Below, in pieces: positions 44,552-52,771 of a stretch of DNA of 64,000 nucleotides. Position 1 is the first letter of the stretch; each line of letters begins with the position of its first letter. The DNA comes from Lentisalinibacter sediminis (GTDB taxonomy: Bacteria; Pseudomonadota; Gammaproteobacteria; Steroidobacterales; Woeseiaceae): assembly GCF_040706615.1 (NCBI RefSeq), contig NZ_JAPDRF010000004.1, positions 186,001-250,000 on the forward strand, in the 5' to 3' direction. Under the pieces are notes generated by a model. The model searched no databases, was not told where the DNA came from, and saw only the letters and a list, made by a program, of their open reading frames with translations. A program made the position numbers and the translations under genes.

Positions 44552-44881
44552 TCAGCCGGCGCTCTCCACCGTGCCCTTCGGGAGCACGGCGCTGATAGTC
44601 TGTCTCTGTATCTTCAGCTCGACGCCGTCTGCGACCTGGATCGTCAGGAACTGCTCGTTCACCGACGTGATCTTGCCGAGGATGCCGCCGGCAGTCACCA
44701 CCTCGTCGCCGGCGGACAGCTGGGAGACCATCTCCCGGTGCTGTTTCTGGCGCTTCTGCTGCGGCCGGATGAGCAGAAAATAGAAAGCCGCGAACAGGAT
44801 GATCATCGGCAACAGGAACCCAAGGGGGCTCTCCTGGGCCGGCGCACCCTGCGCCCAGGCACTCTCGATCAGGAAATCCAT
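44552..44881 (-). CDS. yajC: Preprotein translocase subunit YajC
   Basis: The 109-residue protein has one transmembrane helix (FLLPMIILFAAFYFLLI, about 22-38) followed by RPQQKRQKQHREMVSQL and the GDEVVTAGGILGKITSV strand, the YajC signature. It associates with SecDF. It follows tgt by 37 bases. Confidence 0.96.
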   Translation of the reverse strand: MDFLIESAWAQGAPAQESPLGFLLPMIILFAAFYFLLIRPQQKRQKQHREMVSQLSAGDEVVTAGGILGKITSVNEQFLTIQVADGVELKIQRQTISAVLPKGTVESAG

Positions 44882-44918
44882 AATGACACCGTCTTAGCGG
44901 GGATACGGCGCGCTATTA

Positions 44919-46055
44919 TTACACAACACGCGGCCCCGTTGTCCCGTGCCGCGCCAGGAACTCCGCGGCGAATGCCTCGAATGTACCGGCCTCGAGCGCC
45001 GCACGTATGTTGTCCATCAGCCGCTGGTAGAAATGCAGGTTGTGCAGCGTCGCCAGCCGGGGCCCGAGCATCTCGTTGCACTTGTCCAGATGGCGCAGGT
45101 AGGCGCGGCTGTAATGGGTGCAGGTATAGCAATCGCACTCCGGGTCCAGCGGACCCAGGTCCTCGGCGTAGCGGGCGTTGCGTATCTTCAGCGTGCCGCT
45201 CGAGGTAAACAGATAGCCGTTGCGCCCGTGGCGGGTCGGGATCACGCAGTCGAACATGTCCACGCCACGGGCCACCGCCTTGACGATATCCGACGGCGTG
45301 CCGACGCCCATGAGATAGCGCGGACTCCCTGCCGGCATATGATGGACGATCGCATCCAGCACCGCGAGCCGCTCGTCCTCGCTCTCGCCCACCGACAGCC
45401 CGCCGATCGCGTAGCCGTCGAAGCCGGTCTCGACCAGTCCGGCCAGCGAGGCCTCCCGCAGGGCGGGGTACATACCGCCCTGGACGATGCCGAATACCGA
45501 CTCGCCGCGCCCCGGTTCGCGCTCGCGCAGCTCGTCGAAGGCGCGGCGGCTGCGCGCCGCCCAGCGCAGCGAGAGTTCCATGGACTCCCGCGCCTCGCGC
45601 TCGCTGGCCGGATACGGCGTGCACTCGTCGAAGATCATCGCGATATCCGAGTTCAGGGCCTGCTGCATGGCCATGGCGCCTTCCGGCCCCAGGAAAATCT
45701 CGTCGCCGTTGACGGGCGAGCGGAACGTGACGCCGTCCTCGCTGACCTTGCGCAGGGCCGCGAGGCTGAACACCTGGTAGCCGCCGGAGTCCGTCAGGAT
45801 GGGGCCCGTCCAGTTCATGAACTCGTGCAGTCCGCCATGGGCACGCACCACCTCCGGGCCGGGCCTCAGCATGAGATGGAAGGTGTTGCCGAGGATGATC
45901 TCGGCGCCGGTGCCGGCGACCTCCTCCGGCGTCATGGCCTTCACCGTGCCGTAGGTGCCCACGGGCATGAAGGCGGGCGTCTCCACCGTGCCGCGGCGGA
46001 AGGTGAGACGCCCGCGCCGCGCGGCGCCCTCCCGGTTCAGCAGCTCGAAGTTCAC
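44919..46055 (-). CDS. tgt: tRNA-guanine transglycosylase
   Basis: The 378-residue enzyme exchanges guanine-34 for preQ1 in Asp, Asn, His and Tyr tRNAs. ILTDSGGYQVFSLAALRKV carries the catalytic-region Asp, FGIVQGGMY and the nucleophile-containing VDMFDCVIPTRHGRNG follow, and the C-terminal zinc site is CDCYTCTHYSRAYLRHL. The start is GTG at 46055, overlapping the queA stop as GTGA; the ORF is open far upstream but that part only shadows queA. Confidence 0.97.
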   Translation of the reverse strand: MNFELLNREGAARRGRLTFRRGTVETPAFMPVGTYGTVKAMTPEEVAGTGAEIILGNTFHLMLRPGPEVVRAHGGLHEFMNWTGPILTDSGGYQVFSLAALRKVSEDGVTFRSPVNGDEIFLGPEGAMAMQQALNSDIAMIFDECTPYPASEREARESMELSLRWAARSRRAFDELREREPGRGESVFGIVQGGMYPALREASLAGLVETGFDGYAIGGLSVGESEDERLAVLDAIVHHMPAGSPRYLMGVGTPSDIVKAVARGVDMFDCVIPTRHGRNGYLFTSSGTLKIRNARYAEDLGPLDPECDCYTCTHYSRAYLRHLDKCNEMLGPRLATLHNLHFYQRLMDNIRAALEAGTFEAFAAEFLARHGTTGPRVV

Positions 46056-47092
46056 GGGCGCAGCCCGAGCGCGCCCGGCGCCGGCCAGACCAGCATGGCG
46101 TCGCCATAGCTGTAGAAGCGGTAGCGCTCTGCCACCGCGTGGCGGTAGGCCGCGAGCACGTTGTCCCGGCCCGCGAAGGCGCTCACGAGCATCAGCAGCG
46201 AGGACTCCGGCAGATGGAAGTTGGTGATCATGGCATCGACCACCCGGAAGCGGTAGCCGGGCATGATGAACAGCTCGGTCTCGCGGCGGCAGGGCGCGAG
46301 CGCACCGTCGGCGGCGGCGGTCTCCAGGCTGCGCACGGCCGTCGTACCCACGGCCACGACCCGCCCGCCGCGCTCGCGGGTGCGGCTCACGGCGGCGCAG
46401 AGCGCTTCGTTGACGTGCACCTGCTCGGCATGCAGCCGGCCGCTGGCGATGTTCTCCTCGCGCAGCGGCTGGAAGGTACCCGCGCCGACGTGCAGCGTGA
46501 CGAAGGCGCGCTGCACGCCTGCGGCCTCCAGCGCGTCGAGTAGGGCCTGGTCGAAATGCAGGCCCGCCGTCGGCGCCGCCACGGCGCCGGGCTCCCGCGC
46601 GAAGACCGTCTGATAATCGTCCCTGTCGCCGGCGTTGTCCGGGCGGCGGATGTAGGGCGGCAGCGGCACGTGGCCGTGGCGCTCGAGGTGCTCGAGCACC
46701 GGCACGTCGAAGGTGAGCCGGAACAGATCGCCCTCCCGGCCCGTCACCGTCGCCGTGGCCCCGCCCTCGAGCGTGAGCGATGTACCCGGCCGCGGCGATT
46801 TGCTGGCGCGCAGGTGACACAGCGCGTCCCGTTCCGCCAGCACCCGCTCCAGCAGGAGCTCGATGCGGCCGCCGGTCTCCTTGCGGCCGTGGATGCGCGC
46901 CGGGATCACCCGGGTGTCGTTGAATACCAGCAGGTCGCCCGGCGAGAGCAGCGCGGGCAGTTCGGTAACCGCGGAGTCCACGAGCGCGCCGTCGCCCTGC
47001 AGCACCAGCAGACGGCTGGCACTGCGGGGGCGGGCCGGCGCGTGGGCGATCAACTCATCGGGCAGCTCGTAACTGTAGTCCTGCGCGCGCAT
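46052..47092 (-). CDS. queA: S-adenosylmethionine:tRNA ribosyltransferase-isomerase
   Basis: The 346-residue enzyme makes epoxyqueuosine from preQ1-tRNA using SAM as ribosyl donor, the step after Tgt. YSYELPDELIAHAPARPRSASRLL, in two conserved pieces (YSYELPDELIAHAP and RSASRLL), FNDTRVIPARIHGRK, AAPTAGLHFDQALLDAL and ITNFHLPESSLLMLVSAFAG are all canonical QueA segments. It heads the queA-tgt-yajC-secD-secF operon. Confidence 0.97.
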   Translation of the reverse strand: MRAQDYSYELPDELIAHAPARPRSASRLLVLQGDGALVDSAVTELPALLSPGDLLVFNDTRVIPARIHGRKETGGRIELLLERVLAERDALCHLRASKSPRPGTSLTLEGGATATVTGREGDLFRLTFDVPVLEHLERHGHVPLPPYIRRPDNAGDRDDYQTVFAREPGAVAAPTAGLHFDQALLDALEAAGVQRAFVTLHVGAGTFQPLREENIASGRLHAEQVHVNEALCAAVSRTRERGGRVVAVGTTAVRSLETAAADGALAPCRRETELFIMPGYRFRVVDAMITNFHLPESSLLMLVSAFAGRDNVLAAYRHAVAERYRFYSYGDAMLVWPAPGALGLRP

Positions 47093-47106
47093 GGCGGCGC
47101 ATGGTA

Positions 47107-48186
47107 TCAGACCTCCGGCAGGCCGAAATCCGCCTGCGGAGGCGGTGCCGGAGTCCGCTCCGGCGCCGCCGCGGGCGGGCGGAGGCCGGGCAGTGAGGGC
47201 AACCGAGGCAGCGGCGCGAGCCTGCCCTGACTCGCCGGAATCTGCACCGCCAGTTTGCGGCTGCGCTTCTCGCGCATGATCTCCAGTTCGAGTTCCTCGC
47301 CCTCCTCGTAGGAGCGCAGTATCCGGATCGCGTGGGAGACGGAGCCGGGCTCACGGCCGCCGATGCGGCGGATGACGTCGCCGTCCTCGAGCTTCAGCGC
47401 AGGGTCCGACGGCGCCCTCACCACCAGCAGCCCGCTGTCGGTGCCGAAATAGCGGCCGAGGCCGGGCGAGAGCTCCACCAGCTCCATGTCGCCCCACGGG
47501 CGGGCAGGGCCGAACCAGGCCATGGGCGCATCGGCACGGAAGTCGAAATCGAGGTTCCCGCCGTCACCGAAGAACGTGAACGCCTGGGCGTCCTGGTCCC
47601 GGGTCTTCACTCCCAGCACGAGTTCCCGGCTGTCCCGGCGGAGCTCGATGTCGATGCTGTCGCCGGGTTCGCGTTCGGCCAGTGCGCCGAGCAGACGGCG
47701 GTTGGCGGCGGCCGGGTCTTCGGCGGCCAGGGACTCGCCGTCGATGGCGGTCAGCACGTCGCCGGCCCGGATGCCGGCTTCGGCGGCCGCGCTGCCGGGC
47801 GAGACGCCCAGCACCTCGACGCCTTCGACCGGACCGTCGCCTTCGCCGGAACCCCCGCCGATGCTGACGCCCAGCACGGGCCGGCGGGCCGAGGCGATGA
47901 CGCCGCGGGCATACTCGACCGCGCCGGGAACCACGCCGGAGGTGATCTCGGCGATCTCCCGGGCCGCCTCTGCCAGACGTTCCTCGGCCGCATGCAGCCG
48001 TTCCGTCTCCGCCGCGCTGCGGGCCTGGTCGGCCGCATGCCGTTCCTCGCGGATGATGATGCGCTGCTCGGCGGCCTCCTCACGCTCGGCCTCCGGCGCA
48101 CTCTCCTGCGCCGCCGCCGGCGCCATCCGGCCGCACAAACCGAGCGCCAGTATCAGCATGCTCAGGCCCGCTGTCGTCGTCTTCAT
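47107..48186 (-). CDS. Periplasmic PDZ-domain protein without protease domain
   Basis: The 359-residue protein has a signal peptide ending near APAAAQE, an Ala/Glu/Arg-rich coiled-coil stretch (about 28-80), and two PDZ domains: GVSPGSAAAEAGIRAGDVLTAI (in pieces GVSPGSAAAEAG and IRAGDVLTAI, about 130-150) and VVRAPSDPALKLEDGDVI with RRIGGREPGSVSH (about 254-290). No Ser/His/Asp protease fold is present. A Pro-rich tail ends the protein. GGGAG lies nine bases before the ATG and overlaps the first of five 11-base repeats upstream. It follows the sigma/anti-sigma pair, suggesting an envelope-stress role by context. Confidence 0.8.
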   Translation of the reverse strand: MKTTTAGLSMLILALGLCGRMAPAAAQESAPEAEREEAAEQRIIIREERHAADQARSAAETERLHAAEERLAEAAREIAEITSGVVPGAVEYARGVIASARRPVLGVSIGGGSGEGDGPVEGVEVLGVSPGSAAAEAGIRAGDVLTAIDGESLAAEDPAAANRRLLGALAEREPGDSIDIELRRDSRELVLGVKTRDQDAQAFTFFGDGGNLDFDFRADAPMAWFGPARPWGDMELVELSPGLGRYFGTDSGLLVVRAPSDPALKLEDGDVIRRIGGREPGSVSHAIRILRSYEEGEELELEIMREKRSRKLAVQIPASQGRLAPLPRLPSLPGLRPPAAAPERTPAPPPQADFGLPEV

Positions 48187-48194
48187 CGTGTCAC

Positions 48195-48249
48195 TCCCAT
48201 TCGATTCCTAATCGATTCCCAATCGATTCCCATTCGATGCGCAATCGAT
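48195..48249. repeat. Five tandem 11-base repeats (consensus TCCCAATCGAT on plus strand)
   Basis: Units start at 48195, 48206, 48217, 48228 and 48239, each ending in TCGAT; variation is confined to the first six bases. The 11-base period is close to one helical turn, so repeated sites would face the same side of DNA. The array lies in the 120-base gap between the anti-sigma-like gene and the PDZ gene, immediately upstream of the latter. Confidence 0.85.
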
Positions 48250-48306
48250 TACCGGTCACTGCCAATCGTCCGGATCGCCGTTACGCCTGCCGCGACCGCG
48301 GCCACT

Positions 48307-48876
48307 TCACAGCACCACCCTCCGTGCCTGCGCGTAACGCAGCTGCACCAGTGAATCCATGAGCTGCACCCGCTCGCGCCACAGCGCCCTGGCCTCGGCC
48401 TCGCTCAGCGGGCGTTCCGGAAAACTCAGCTGCTGGTCGATCATGGCGATGCGGTCCTCCAGTGTTGCGATCATGCTCGCGGTGCTGGCGCGCATCACCC
48501 GCGGGGTCTCGGGGGCCGCACGCAGCGCCTCCTCCAGCAGGCGGGAACGGGCCATCAGGCTGCCCAGGCTGGCGTCGTTCTCGGCCGGGGTGGCGGCGAA
48601 ACCGGCCTCCTCCGGCGGAACCGGATTCTCGCCCGGGGACGTGCCGGAAAACGGCAGGTCCAGCAGCGCGAAGACCACCGTCGCGGCCACAGCGCCGGCA
48701 GCCAGCCACTCGAGGTCCCGCCGCAGGCGCCGGCGCCGCGGCGCCGGCACCAGCCCCTCGCGCTCGGCCCGGCCGCGTATCTCCCGCCATGCACCGCGGG
48801 GCGGCGCCTGCTGCGGCAATCGCCGCAGCGCCTCGGCCAGCTCCCGGTCCGTTTCTGTGCTCGTCTGTTCGTACAT
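48307..48876 (-). CDS. Single-pass membrane protein, probable anti-sigma factor
   Basis: The 189-residue protein has a cytoplasmic N-terminus of about 50 residues (ELAEALRRLPQQAPPRGAWREI), one transmembrane helix (LEWLAAGAVAATVVFALLDL, about 54-73) and a periplasmic helical domain (MIATLEDRIAMIDQQLSF). It starts just two bases after the ECF sigma stop with GGAGG six bases upstream, the classic placement of an anti-sigma factor. It lacks the HxxxCxxC zinc motif. Assignment rests on topology and context rather than on a recognised family. Confidence 0.7.
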   Translation of the reverse strand: MYEQTSTETDRELAEALRRLPQQAPPRGAWREIRGRAEREGLVPAPRRRRLRRDLEWLAAGAVAATVVFALLDLPFSGTSPGENPVPPEEAGFAATPAENDASLGSLMARSRLLEEALRAAPETPRVMRASTASMIATLEDRIAMIDQQLSFPERPLSEAEARALWRERVQLMDSLVQLRYAQARRVVL

Positions 48877-48878
48877 CT

Positions 48879-49478
48879 TCAGCCTCCCGGCAGCACCCCG
48901 GTCGCCCGACTCATCGCCGCACCGGGCTCGCCGCCGCCCGCATCCAGCAGACCGCGCAGCCGCCGGTGGGCGCGGGACAGCTGGGACTTGGAATAGCTCT
49001 CGGTCTTCTGCATCACCATCGCGATCTCCCGGTGCGTGTAGCCCTCGACGTCGTGCAGCCAGACCACCACCCGGCTCTCGGCCGGGAGGCTGGCCAGTGC
49101 CGCCTCCAGGTCCATGCGCAGGCCCACCGACTCGGCCACCGGCGCACCGCCGTCCACCGGCTCGTCGCCGTCGCCGAACTCGCCGGCGCGCCGGTTCCAC
49201 GCCGAGCGCAGATGCATCAGGCACTTGCTCACGGCGATGCGGCGCACCCACGTGGCCAGCGAGGCGTCGCCCCGATAGCGGGGCAGGCTGCGCATCACCT
49301 CGATGAAGGTCTCCTGCAGCATGTCCTCCGCAGCTGCCGGTGCCTTCACCAGCCTCAGGGCCAGCGTGTAGACGGCCGGCGCCAGCGCCCGGTACAGGGA
49401 CTCGTGGGCACTCGCATCCCCGCGACGAGCGCGGCGGATGACCGCTTCATCCACGCTGATGCCTGTAAATCCCGACAT
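48879..49478 (-). CDS. ECF-type RNA polymerase sigma factor
   Basis: The 199-residue protein has sigma region 2 (DASAHESLYRALAPAVYTLA, AEDMLQETFIEVMRSLPRYR, ATWVRRIAVSKCLMHLR) and region 4 (LASLPAESRVVVWLHDVEGY and THREIAMVMQKTESYSKSQL), separated by an acidic linker, as in extracytoplasmic-function factors. The ATG at 49478 gives the standard length. Upstream on the minus strand GAACTT (49536-49531) and GACGAT (49515-49510) resemble an ECF promoter, so autoregulation is possible. The cognate stress signal is unknown. Confidence 0.9.
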   Translation of the reverse strand: MSGFTGISVDEAVIRRARRGDASAHESLYRALAPAVYTLALRLVKAPAAAEDMLQETFIEVMRSLPRYRGDASLATWVRRIAVSKCLMHLRSAWNRRAGEFGDGDEPVDGGAPVAESVGLRMDLEAALASLPAESRVVVWLHDVEGYTHREIAMVMQKTESYSKSQLSRAHRRLRGLLDAGGGEPGAAMSRATGVLPGG

Positions 49479-49568
49479 GTCGACAACTCTTGATGCGCGA
49501 GGGGAGAGGATCGTCGCAACGATCGCCGGAAAGTTCGTCGCAAGGTGGCCTGGCAGGCGACCGCAACC

Positions 49569-49574
49569 TATACT
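49569..49574 (+). promoter_or_regulatory. Candidate -10 element for tRNA-Leu
   Basis: TATACT lies 12 bases before the tRNA-Leu 5' end and is followed by a GC-rich discriminator (AGCGCCC), typical of stringently controlled stable-RNA promoters. No clear -35 hexamer is seen at 16-18 bases upstream. Confidence 0.45.
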
Positions 49575-49585
49575 AGCGCCCTCCC

Positions 49586-49670
49586 GCCGGGATGGCGGAA
49601 CTGGTAGACGCGCTGGACTCAAAATTCAGTGGGGTTACCCGTGTGGGTTCGAGTCCCACTCCCGGCACCA
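49586..49670 (+). tRNA. tRNA-Leu (anticodon CAA)
   Basis: The 85-base gene has acceptor arms GCCGGGA and TCCCGGC-like ends, discriminator A and encoded CCA. The anticodon arm CTGGA-CTCAAAA-TTCAG places CAA at positions 34-36. The D-arm GGTAGACGCG and the T-arm GTGGG-TTCGAGT-CCCAC are typical, and a long variable arm (TGGGGTTACCC region) marks it as a leucine tRNA. It reads UUG. Confidence 0.97.
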
Positions 49671-49748
49671 CAAGCAGCAACCCGCGGTGCGGACGGCCTG
49701 CCATCCGGCGACACGCCCGCCCCCGCGGCATCTCCCGTACTCTCCCGT

Positions 49749-50282
49749 ATGAAATATTGTTCCAACTGCGGCAGCCTCGTCTCCAAGACCATACCCGCGG
49801 GCGACAACCGCGAGCGCTGGGTCTGCGGCGAGTGCGATTACGTGCACTACCAGAACCCGCGGATCGTGGTCGGCTGCGTACCGGCGCGGGGCGACGAGGT
49901 GCTGCTCTGCCGCCGGGCCATCGAGCCCAGGCTGGGCTACTGGACCGTGCCCGCCGGCTTCATGGAACTGGGCGAGACCATGGAGGAAGGCGCGGCCCGC
50001 GAGACCCGGGAAGAGGCGCTGGCGGAGGTGGAGATCGGTCGCCTGTTCGCCACCGTCGATGTGGTGCAGGCGGGCCAGGTGCACGTGTTCTACACGGCCC
50101 GGCTGCTGGGCGGCTTCGGCGTCGGCGACGAGAGCCAGGAGGTGAACCTGTTCGCCGAGGCCGACATCCCCTGGGACGAGATCTCCTTCCCCAGCGTGCG
50201 CTTCGCCCTCGAGCGTTACTTCGAAGATGCCGGCAGGGACCGCGGCGTGCACAGCCACAAGGCGCCACGCATCCGGCTCTGA
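49749..50282 (+). CDS. NUDIX hydrolase with N-terminal zinc ribbon
   Basis: The 177-residue protein starts with a four-cysteine ribbon (MKYCSNCGSLV and WVCGECDYVHYQNPR) followed by a NUDIX domain whose box reads GFMELGETMEEGAARETREE with the REx2EE metal-binding core (about 75-97). This architecture resembles NudC-type and ADP-ribose/NADH pyrophosphatase relatives, but the substrate is not fixed by motif. The ATG at 49749 is preferred because it opens directly on the ribbon. It follows tRNA-Leu by 78 bases. Confidence 0.88.
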   Translation: MKYCSNCGSLVSKTIPAGDNRERWVCGECDYVHYQNPRIVVGCVPARGDEVLLCRRAIEPRLGYWTVPAGFMELGETMEEGAARETREEALAEVEIGRLFATVDVVQAGQVHVFYTARLLGGFGVGDESQEVNLFAEADIPWDEISFPSVRFALERYFEDAGRDRGVHSHKAPRIRL

Positions 50283-50375
50283 CGGGGTCTGAGCGCAGCG
50301 CGGACTCTATGGCATAATCCGGCCTCCGCTCCGGCGGGTCACGGTTCACGAGCGAACAGAGGAAACGAGGTAACA

Positions 50376-50699
50376 ATGACCTTCGTCGTCACCGAGAGCT
50401 GCATCAAGTGCAAATACACGGACTGTGTCGAAGTCTGCCCCGTGGATTGCTTCCACGAAGGCCCGAACTTCCTGGTCATCGATCCCGAGGAATGCATCGA
50501 CTGCACGCTGTGCGAACCGGAGTGCCCGGTTGAGGCCATCTACTCGGAGGACGAGTTGCCGTCAGGCCAGGAGAAGTTCCTGGAGCTGAATGCGGAACTG
50601 AGCCGCGAGTGGCCGGTGATCACCGAGGCCAAGGATCCGCCGGAAGACGCGAAGGAATGGGAAGGCGTTCCGGACAAGCTGGAGCATCTGGAGCGCTGA
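50376..50699 (+). CDS. fdxA: 7Fe ferredoxin (FdxA type)
   Basis: The 107-residue protein has two cluster motifs, CIKCKYTDCVEVCPVDCF near the N-terminus and CIDCTLCEPECPVEAIY, as in Azotobacter-type ferredoxin I carrying one [3Fe-4S] and one [4Fe-4S] cluster, and the usual acidic C-terminal tail. A GGAAACGAGGT ribosome-binding region precedes the ATG, and CATAAT at 50313-50318 may be its -10 box. It is a soluble electron carrier. It is convergent with dsbC, 16 bases apart. Confidence 0.95.
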   Translation: MTFVVTESCIKCKYTDCVEVCPVDCFHEGPNFLVIDPEECIDCTLCEPECPVEAIYSEDELPSGQEKFLELNAELSREWPVITEAKDPPEDAKEWEGVPDKLEHLER

Positions 50700-50715
50700 G
50701 ACGCGCTCCCGCCCG

Positions 50716-51471
50716 TCACTCGTCCCCGCCGTCCTCCAGCCGCTCCAGCAGCTGCGCCGGCGGCAGGTAGCCGCTCAACACTTCCCCCGTCCCGGTCACG
50801 ATGGTCGGCGTGCCGCGCAGGCCGATGTCTCGGCCGAGATCGTAGTGGCGCTGCACCATGGACGCATCGCAATCCCGGGACTGTACCGGCTGGTCGTTCT
50901 TGGCCCGCGTGAGAGCCGTGTTCCGGTCGTCGGCGCACCACACGCTCTCCGCCTTCTGCCATGACGCATTGCCGGGACCGCTGCGGGGGTACAGGAGATA
51001 GCGCACCGCGATGCCCGCCTCGTTGTAATCGTCGATCTCCCGGTGCAGCTTGCGGCAGTAGCCGCAGTCGATGTCCGTGAAGATGCTGACCGTGTGCTTC
51101 GGATCCGCCGGCGCGAACACGATGGCATCGTCGTCCCCGAGCGCATCCAACACACGCCGGCGCTCACCGTTCATGGCGGCCTCGGTCAGGTTGGTGCTGG
51201 TCTCCAGATCGATGAGGTCGCCCTGGAACAGGTAGCGGCCGTCCGTGGTGACGTAGGCCACCAGCATGCCCTGGCGGATCTCGAACAAGCCCGGGATGGG
51301 ACCCTCGTTGATACTCTCCGGTTCGATCTGCGGGAACTGCTCGCTGATCTCCGCGCGCACGCGCGCGAGGTCCTCGTCCGCGTCCGCGAGGGCCGCGGCA
51401 GGAGCCAGGCCGGCGGCCAGCGAGACGCTCAGTGAGAATATCGGCAACAGCGATCCGATGACACTACGCAT
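50716..51471 (-). CDS. dsbC: Thiol:disulfide interchange protein DsbC
   Basis: The 251-residue periplasmic protein has a signal peptide ending near AAALADA, a dimerisation domain (about 33-95; PIPGLFEIRQGMLVAYV) and a thioredoxin fold with the active-site FTDIDCGYCRKLH (Cys 136 and 139) and a cis-Pro GTPTIV loop. A second cysteine pair (about 169 and 188) is also typical. It isomerises wrong disulfides. AGAGGA lies before the ATG at 51471. Confidence 0.95.
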   Translation of the reverse strand: MRSVIGSLLPIFSLSVSLAAGLAPAAALADADEDLARVRAEISEQFPQIEPESINEGPIPGLFEIRQGMLVAYVTTDGRYLFQGDLIDLETSTNLTEAAMNGERRRVLDALGDDDAIVFAPADPKHTVSIFTDIDCGYCRKLHREIDDYNEAGIAVRYLLYPRSGPGNASWQKAESVWCADDRNTALTRAKNDQPVQSRDCDASMVQRHYDLGRDIGLRGTPTIVTGTGEVLSGYLPPAQLLERLEDGGDE

Positions 51472-51622
51472 AGAGAGTCCTCTGATTGACGGTTGACCGG
51501 CCGCGCCTGGGGCGGGCCGGGAACATGGGGGATGGGACAAGACGATCCGTCCATCGTTCCCGCCGGGGCCGGGCGGCGCGCATTGTAGCAGAGGGTGCGC
51601 CGGGATCCGGCAGCCGGCCGAA

Positions 51623-52561
51623 TCAGCCCCGGGGGTGATGTGCCCCGTGCAGATCCTTCAGCCGTTCCCGCGCCACGTGGGTGTAGATCTGCGTGGTCGA
51701 CAGGTCACTGTGGCCGAGCAGCAACTGCACCACCCGCAGGTCCGCACCGTTGTTCAGCAGGTGGGTGGCGAAGGCATGGCGCAGTGTATGGGGGGAGAGC
51801 TTTTTCTTCACGCCGGCTTTCTGGGCATAGCGCTTGATAATGTGCCAGAAGGCCTGCCGGGTCATGCGATCGCCCCGGCGGGTCGGGAACATGTAATCGG
51901 TCTGGCGCTCCAGCAGGATCTCGACCCGGGGACCCTCCATGAAATCCCGCAGCCAGCGCTGGGACTCCTCGCCGAGCGGGATCAGCCGCTCACGGTCGCC
52001 CTTGCCGACGATGCGCAGGACGCCCTGATTCAGGTTGACCTGGTTCTGCTTGAGGTTGATCAGCTCGGAGACCCGCAGGCCGGTGGCGTAGAGCAGCTCG
52101 AGCATCGCACGGTCACGGTGGCCGAGAGGCTCCTCCGTGTTCGGCGCAGCCAGCAGCGCTTCCACCTCCTCCTCGGTGAGCGACTTCGGCAGCGAGCGGC
52201 CGATGCGCGGCATCTCGATGTCCGCCGTGGGATCGTCGGCGATCACGCCTTCGCGGCAGAGATAGCGGAAGAAGCGGCGAAAGCTGGACAGCTGGCGCGC
52301 CGTGGAACGGGGTTTGGCGCCCTGCTCCACCCGCCAGGCGATGAACGCGAGCAGCTCCGGCTTGCCGGCCTTCACGATCTCCGTGCCGTCGTCGGCGACG
52401 AAGCGCGCCAGCGCCATGAGGTCCGCCCGGTAGGCGCCCAGCGTATTCTTCGACAGGCCCCGCTCCATCCAGATGGCGTCGAGGAACTTGTCGATCATGG
52501 CCTCGGAGGCAGCACTGACGGCGGCCTCCTCGGTATGCTTGCGCGCTGGGCTGTAGCTCAT
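51623..52561 (-). CDS. xerD: Site-specific tyrosine recombinase XerD
   Basis: The 312-residue integrase-family protein has the core-binding N-terminal domain (MERGLSKNTLGAYRADL) and all catalytic residues in ATGLRVSELINL (Arg), GKGDRERLIPL (Lys), SPHTLRHAFATHLL (His-x-x-Arg), LLGHSDLSTTQIYTH (His, Tyr). With XerC it resolves chromosome dimers at dif. Position next to dsbC is conserved in gammaproteobacteria, and XerD length fits. The ATG at 52561 was chosen because upstream in-frame sequence overlaps a repeat region (52594-52639) and has no family counterpart. Confidence 0.95.
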   Translation of the reverse strand: MSYSPARKHTEEAAVSAASEAMIDKFLDAIWMERGLSKNTLGAYRADLMALARFVADDGTEIVKAGKPELLAFIAWRVEQGAKPRSTARQLSSFRRFFRYLCREGVIADDPTADIEMPRIGRSLPKSLTEEEVEALLAAPNTEEPLGHRDRAMLELLYATGLRVSELINLKQNQVNLNQGVLRIVGKGDRERLIPLGEESQRWLRDFMEGPRVEILLERQTDYMFPTRRGDRMTRQAFWHIIKRYAQKAGVKKKLSPHTLRHAFATHLLNNGADLRVVQLLLGHSDLSTTQIYTHVARERLKDLHGAHHPRG

Positions 52562-52593
52562 CTTGCGTATCTTCAGTGGCTGCTCGCGGTGTG

Positions 52594-52639
52594 CGGCCAA
52601 TTGCGCTGGCCAACGGCGATGGCCAAGTGTGATGGCCAT
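52594..52639. repeat. Four GGCCA heptamers at exact 13-base spacing upstream of xerD
   Basis: CGGCCAA (52594), TGGCCAA (52607), TGGCCAA (52620) and TGGCCAT (52633) repeat with a 13-base period. The core TGGCCA is itself palindromic. The array lies 33-78 bases upstream of the xerD start, in what would be its leader or promoter. Confidence 0.75.
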
Positions 52640-52771
52640 TGGCGGATCGGGAAGCGAGTATGTCCGCCCCTGCCCAGGGGGGGCGTGACCGCTGTCACAG
52701 ATTCCCCAAACCATTAACATAACGTGACCGGGTTCACACTCTGCAATGCAAACCCGCTACGATGAGGGAAA

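Noticed and set aside
51623..52561. xerD as evidence of a mobile element
   Set aside because: It has the normal XerD length and lies beside dsbC as in many gammaproteobacteria. No attachment site or phage genes are nearby.
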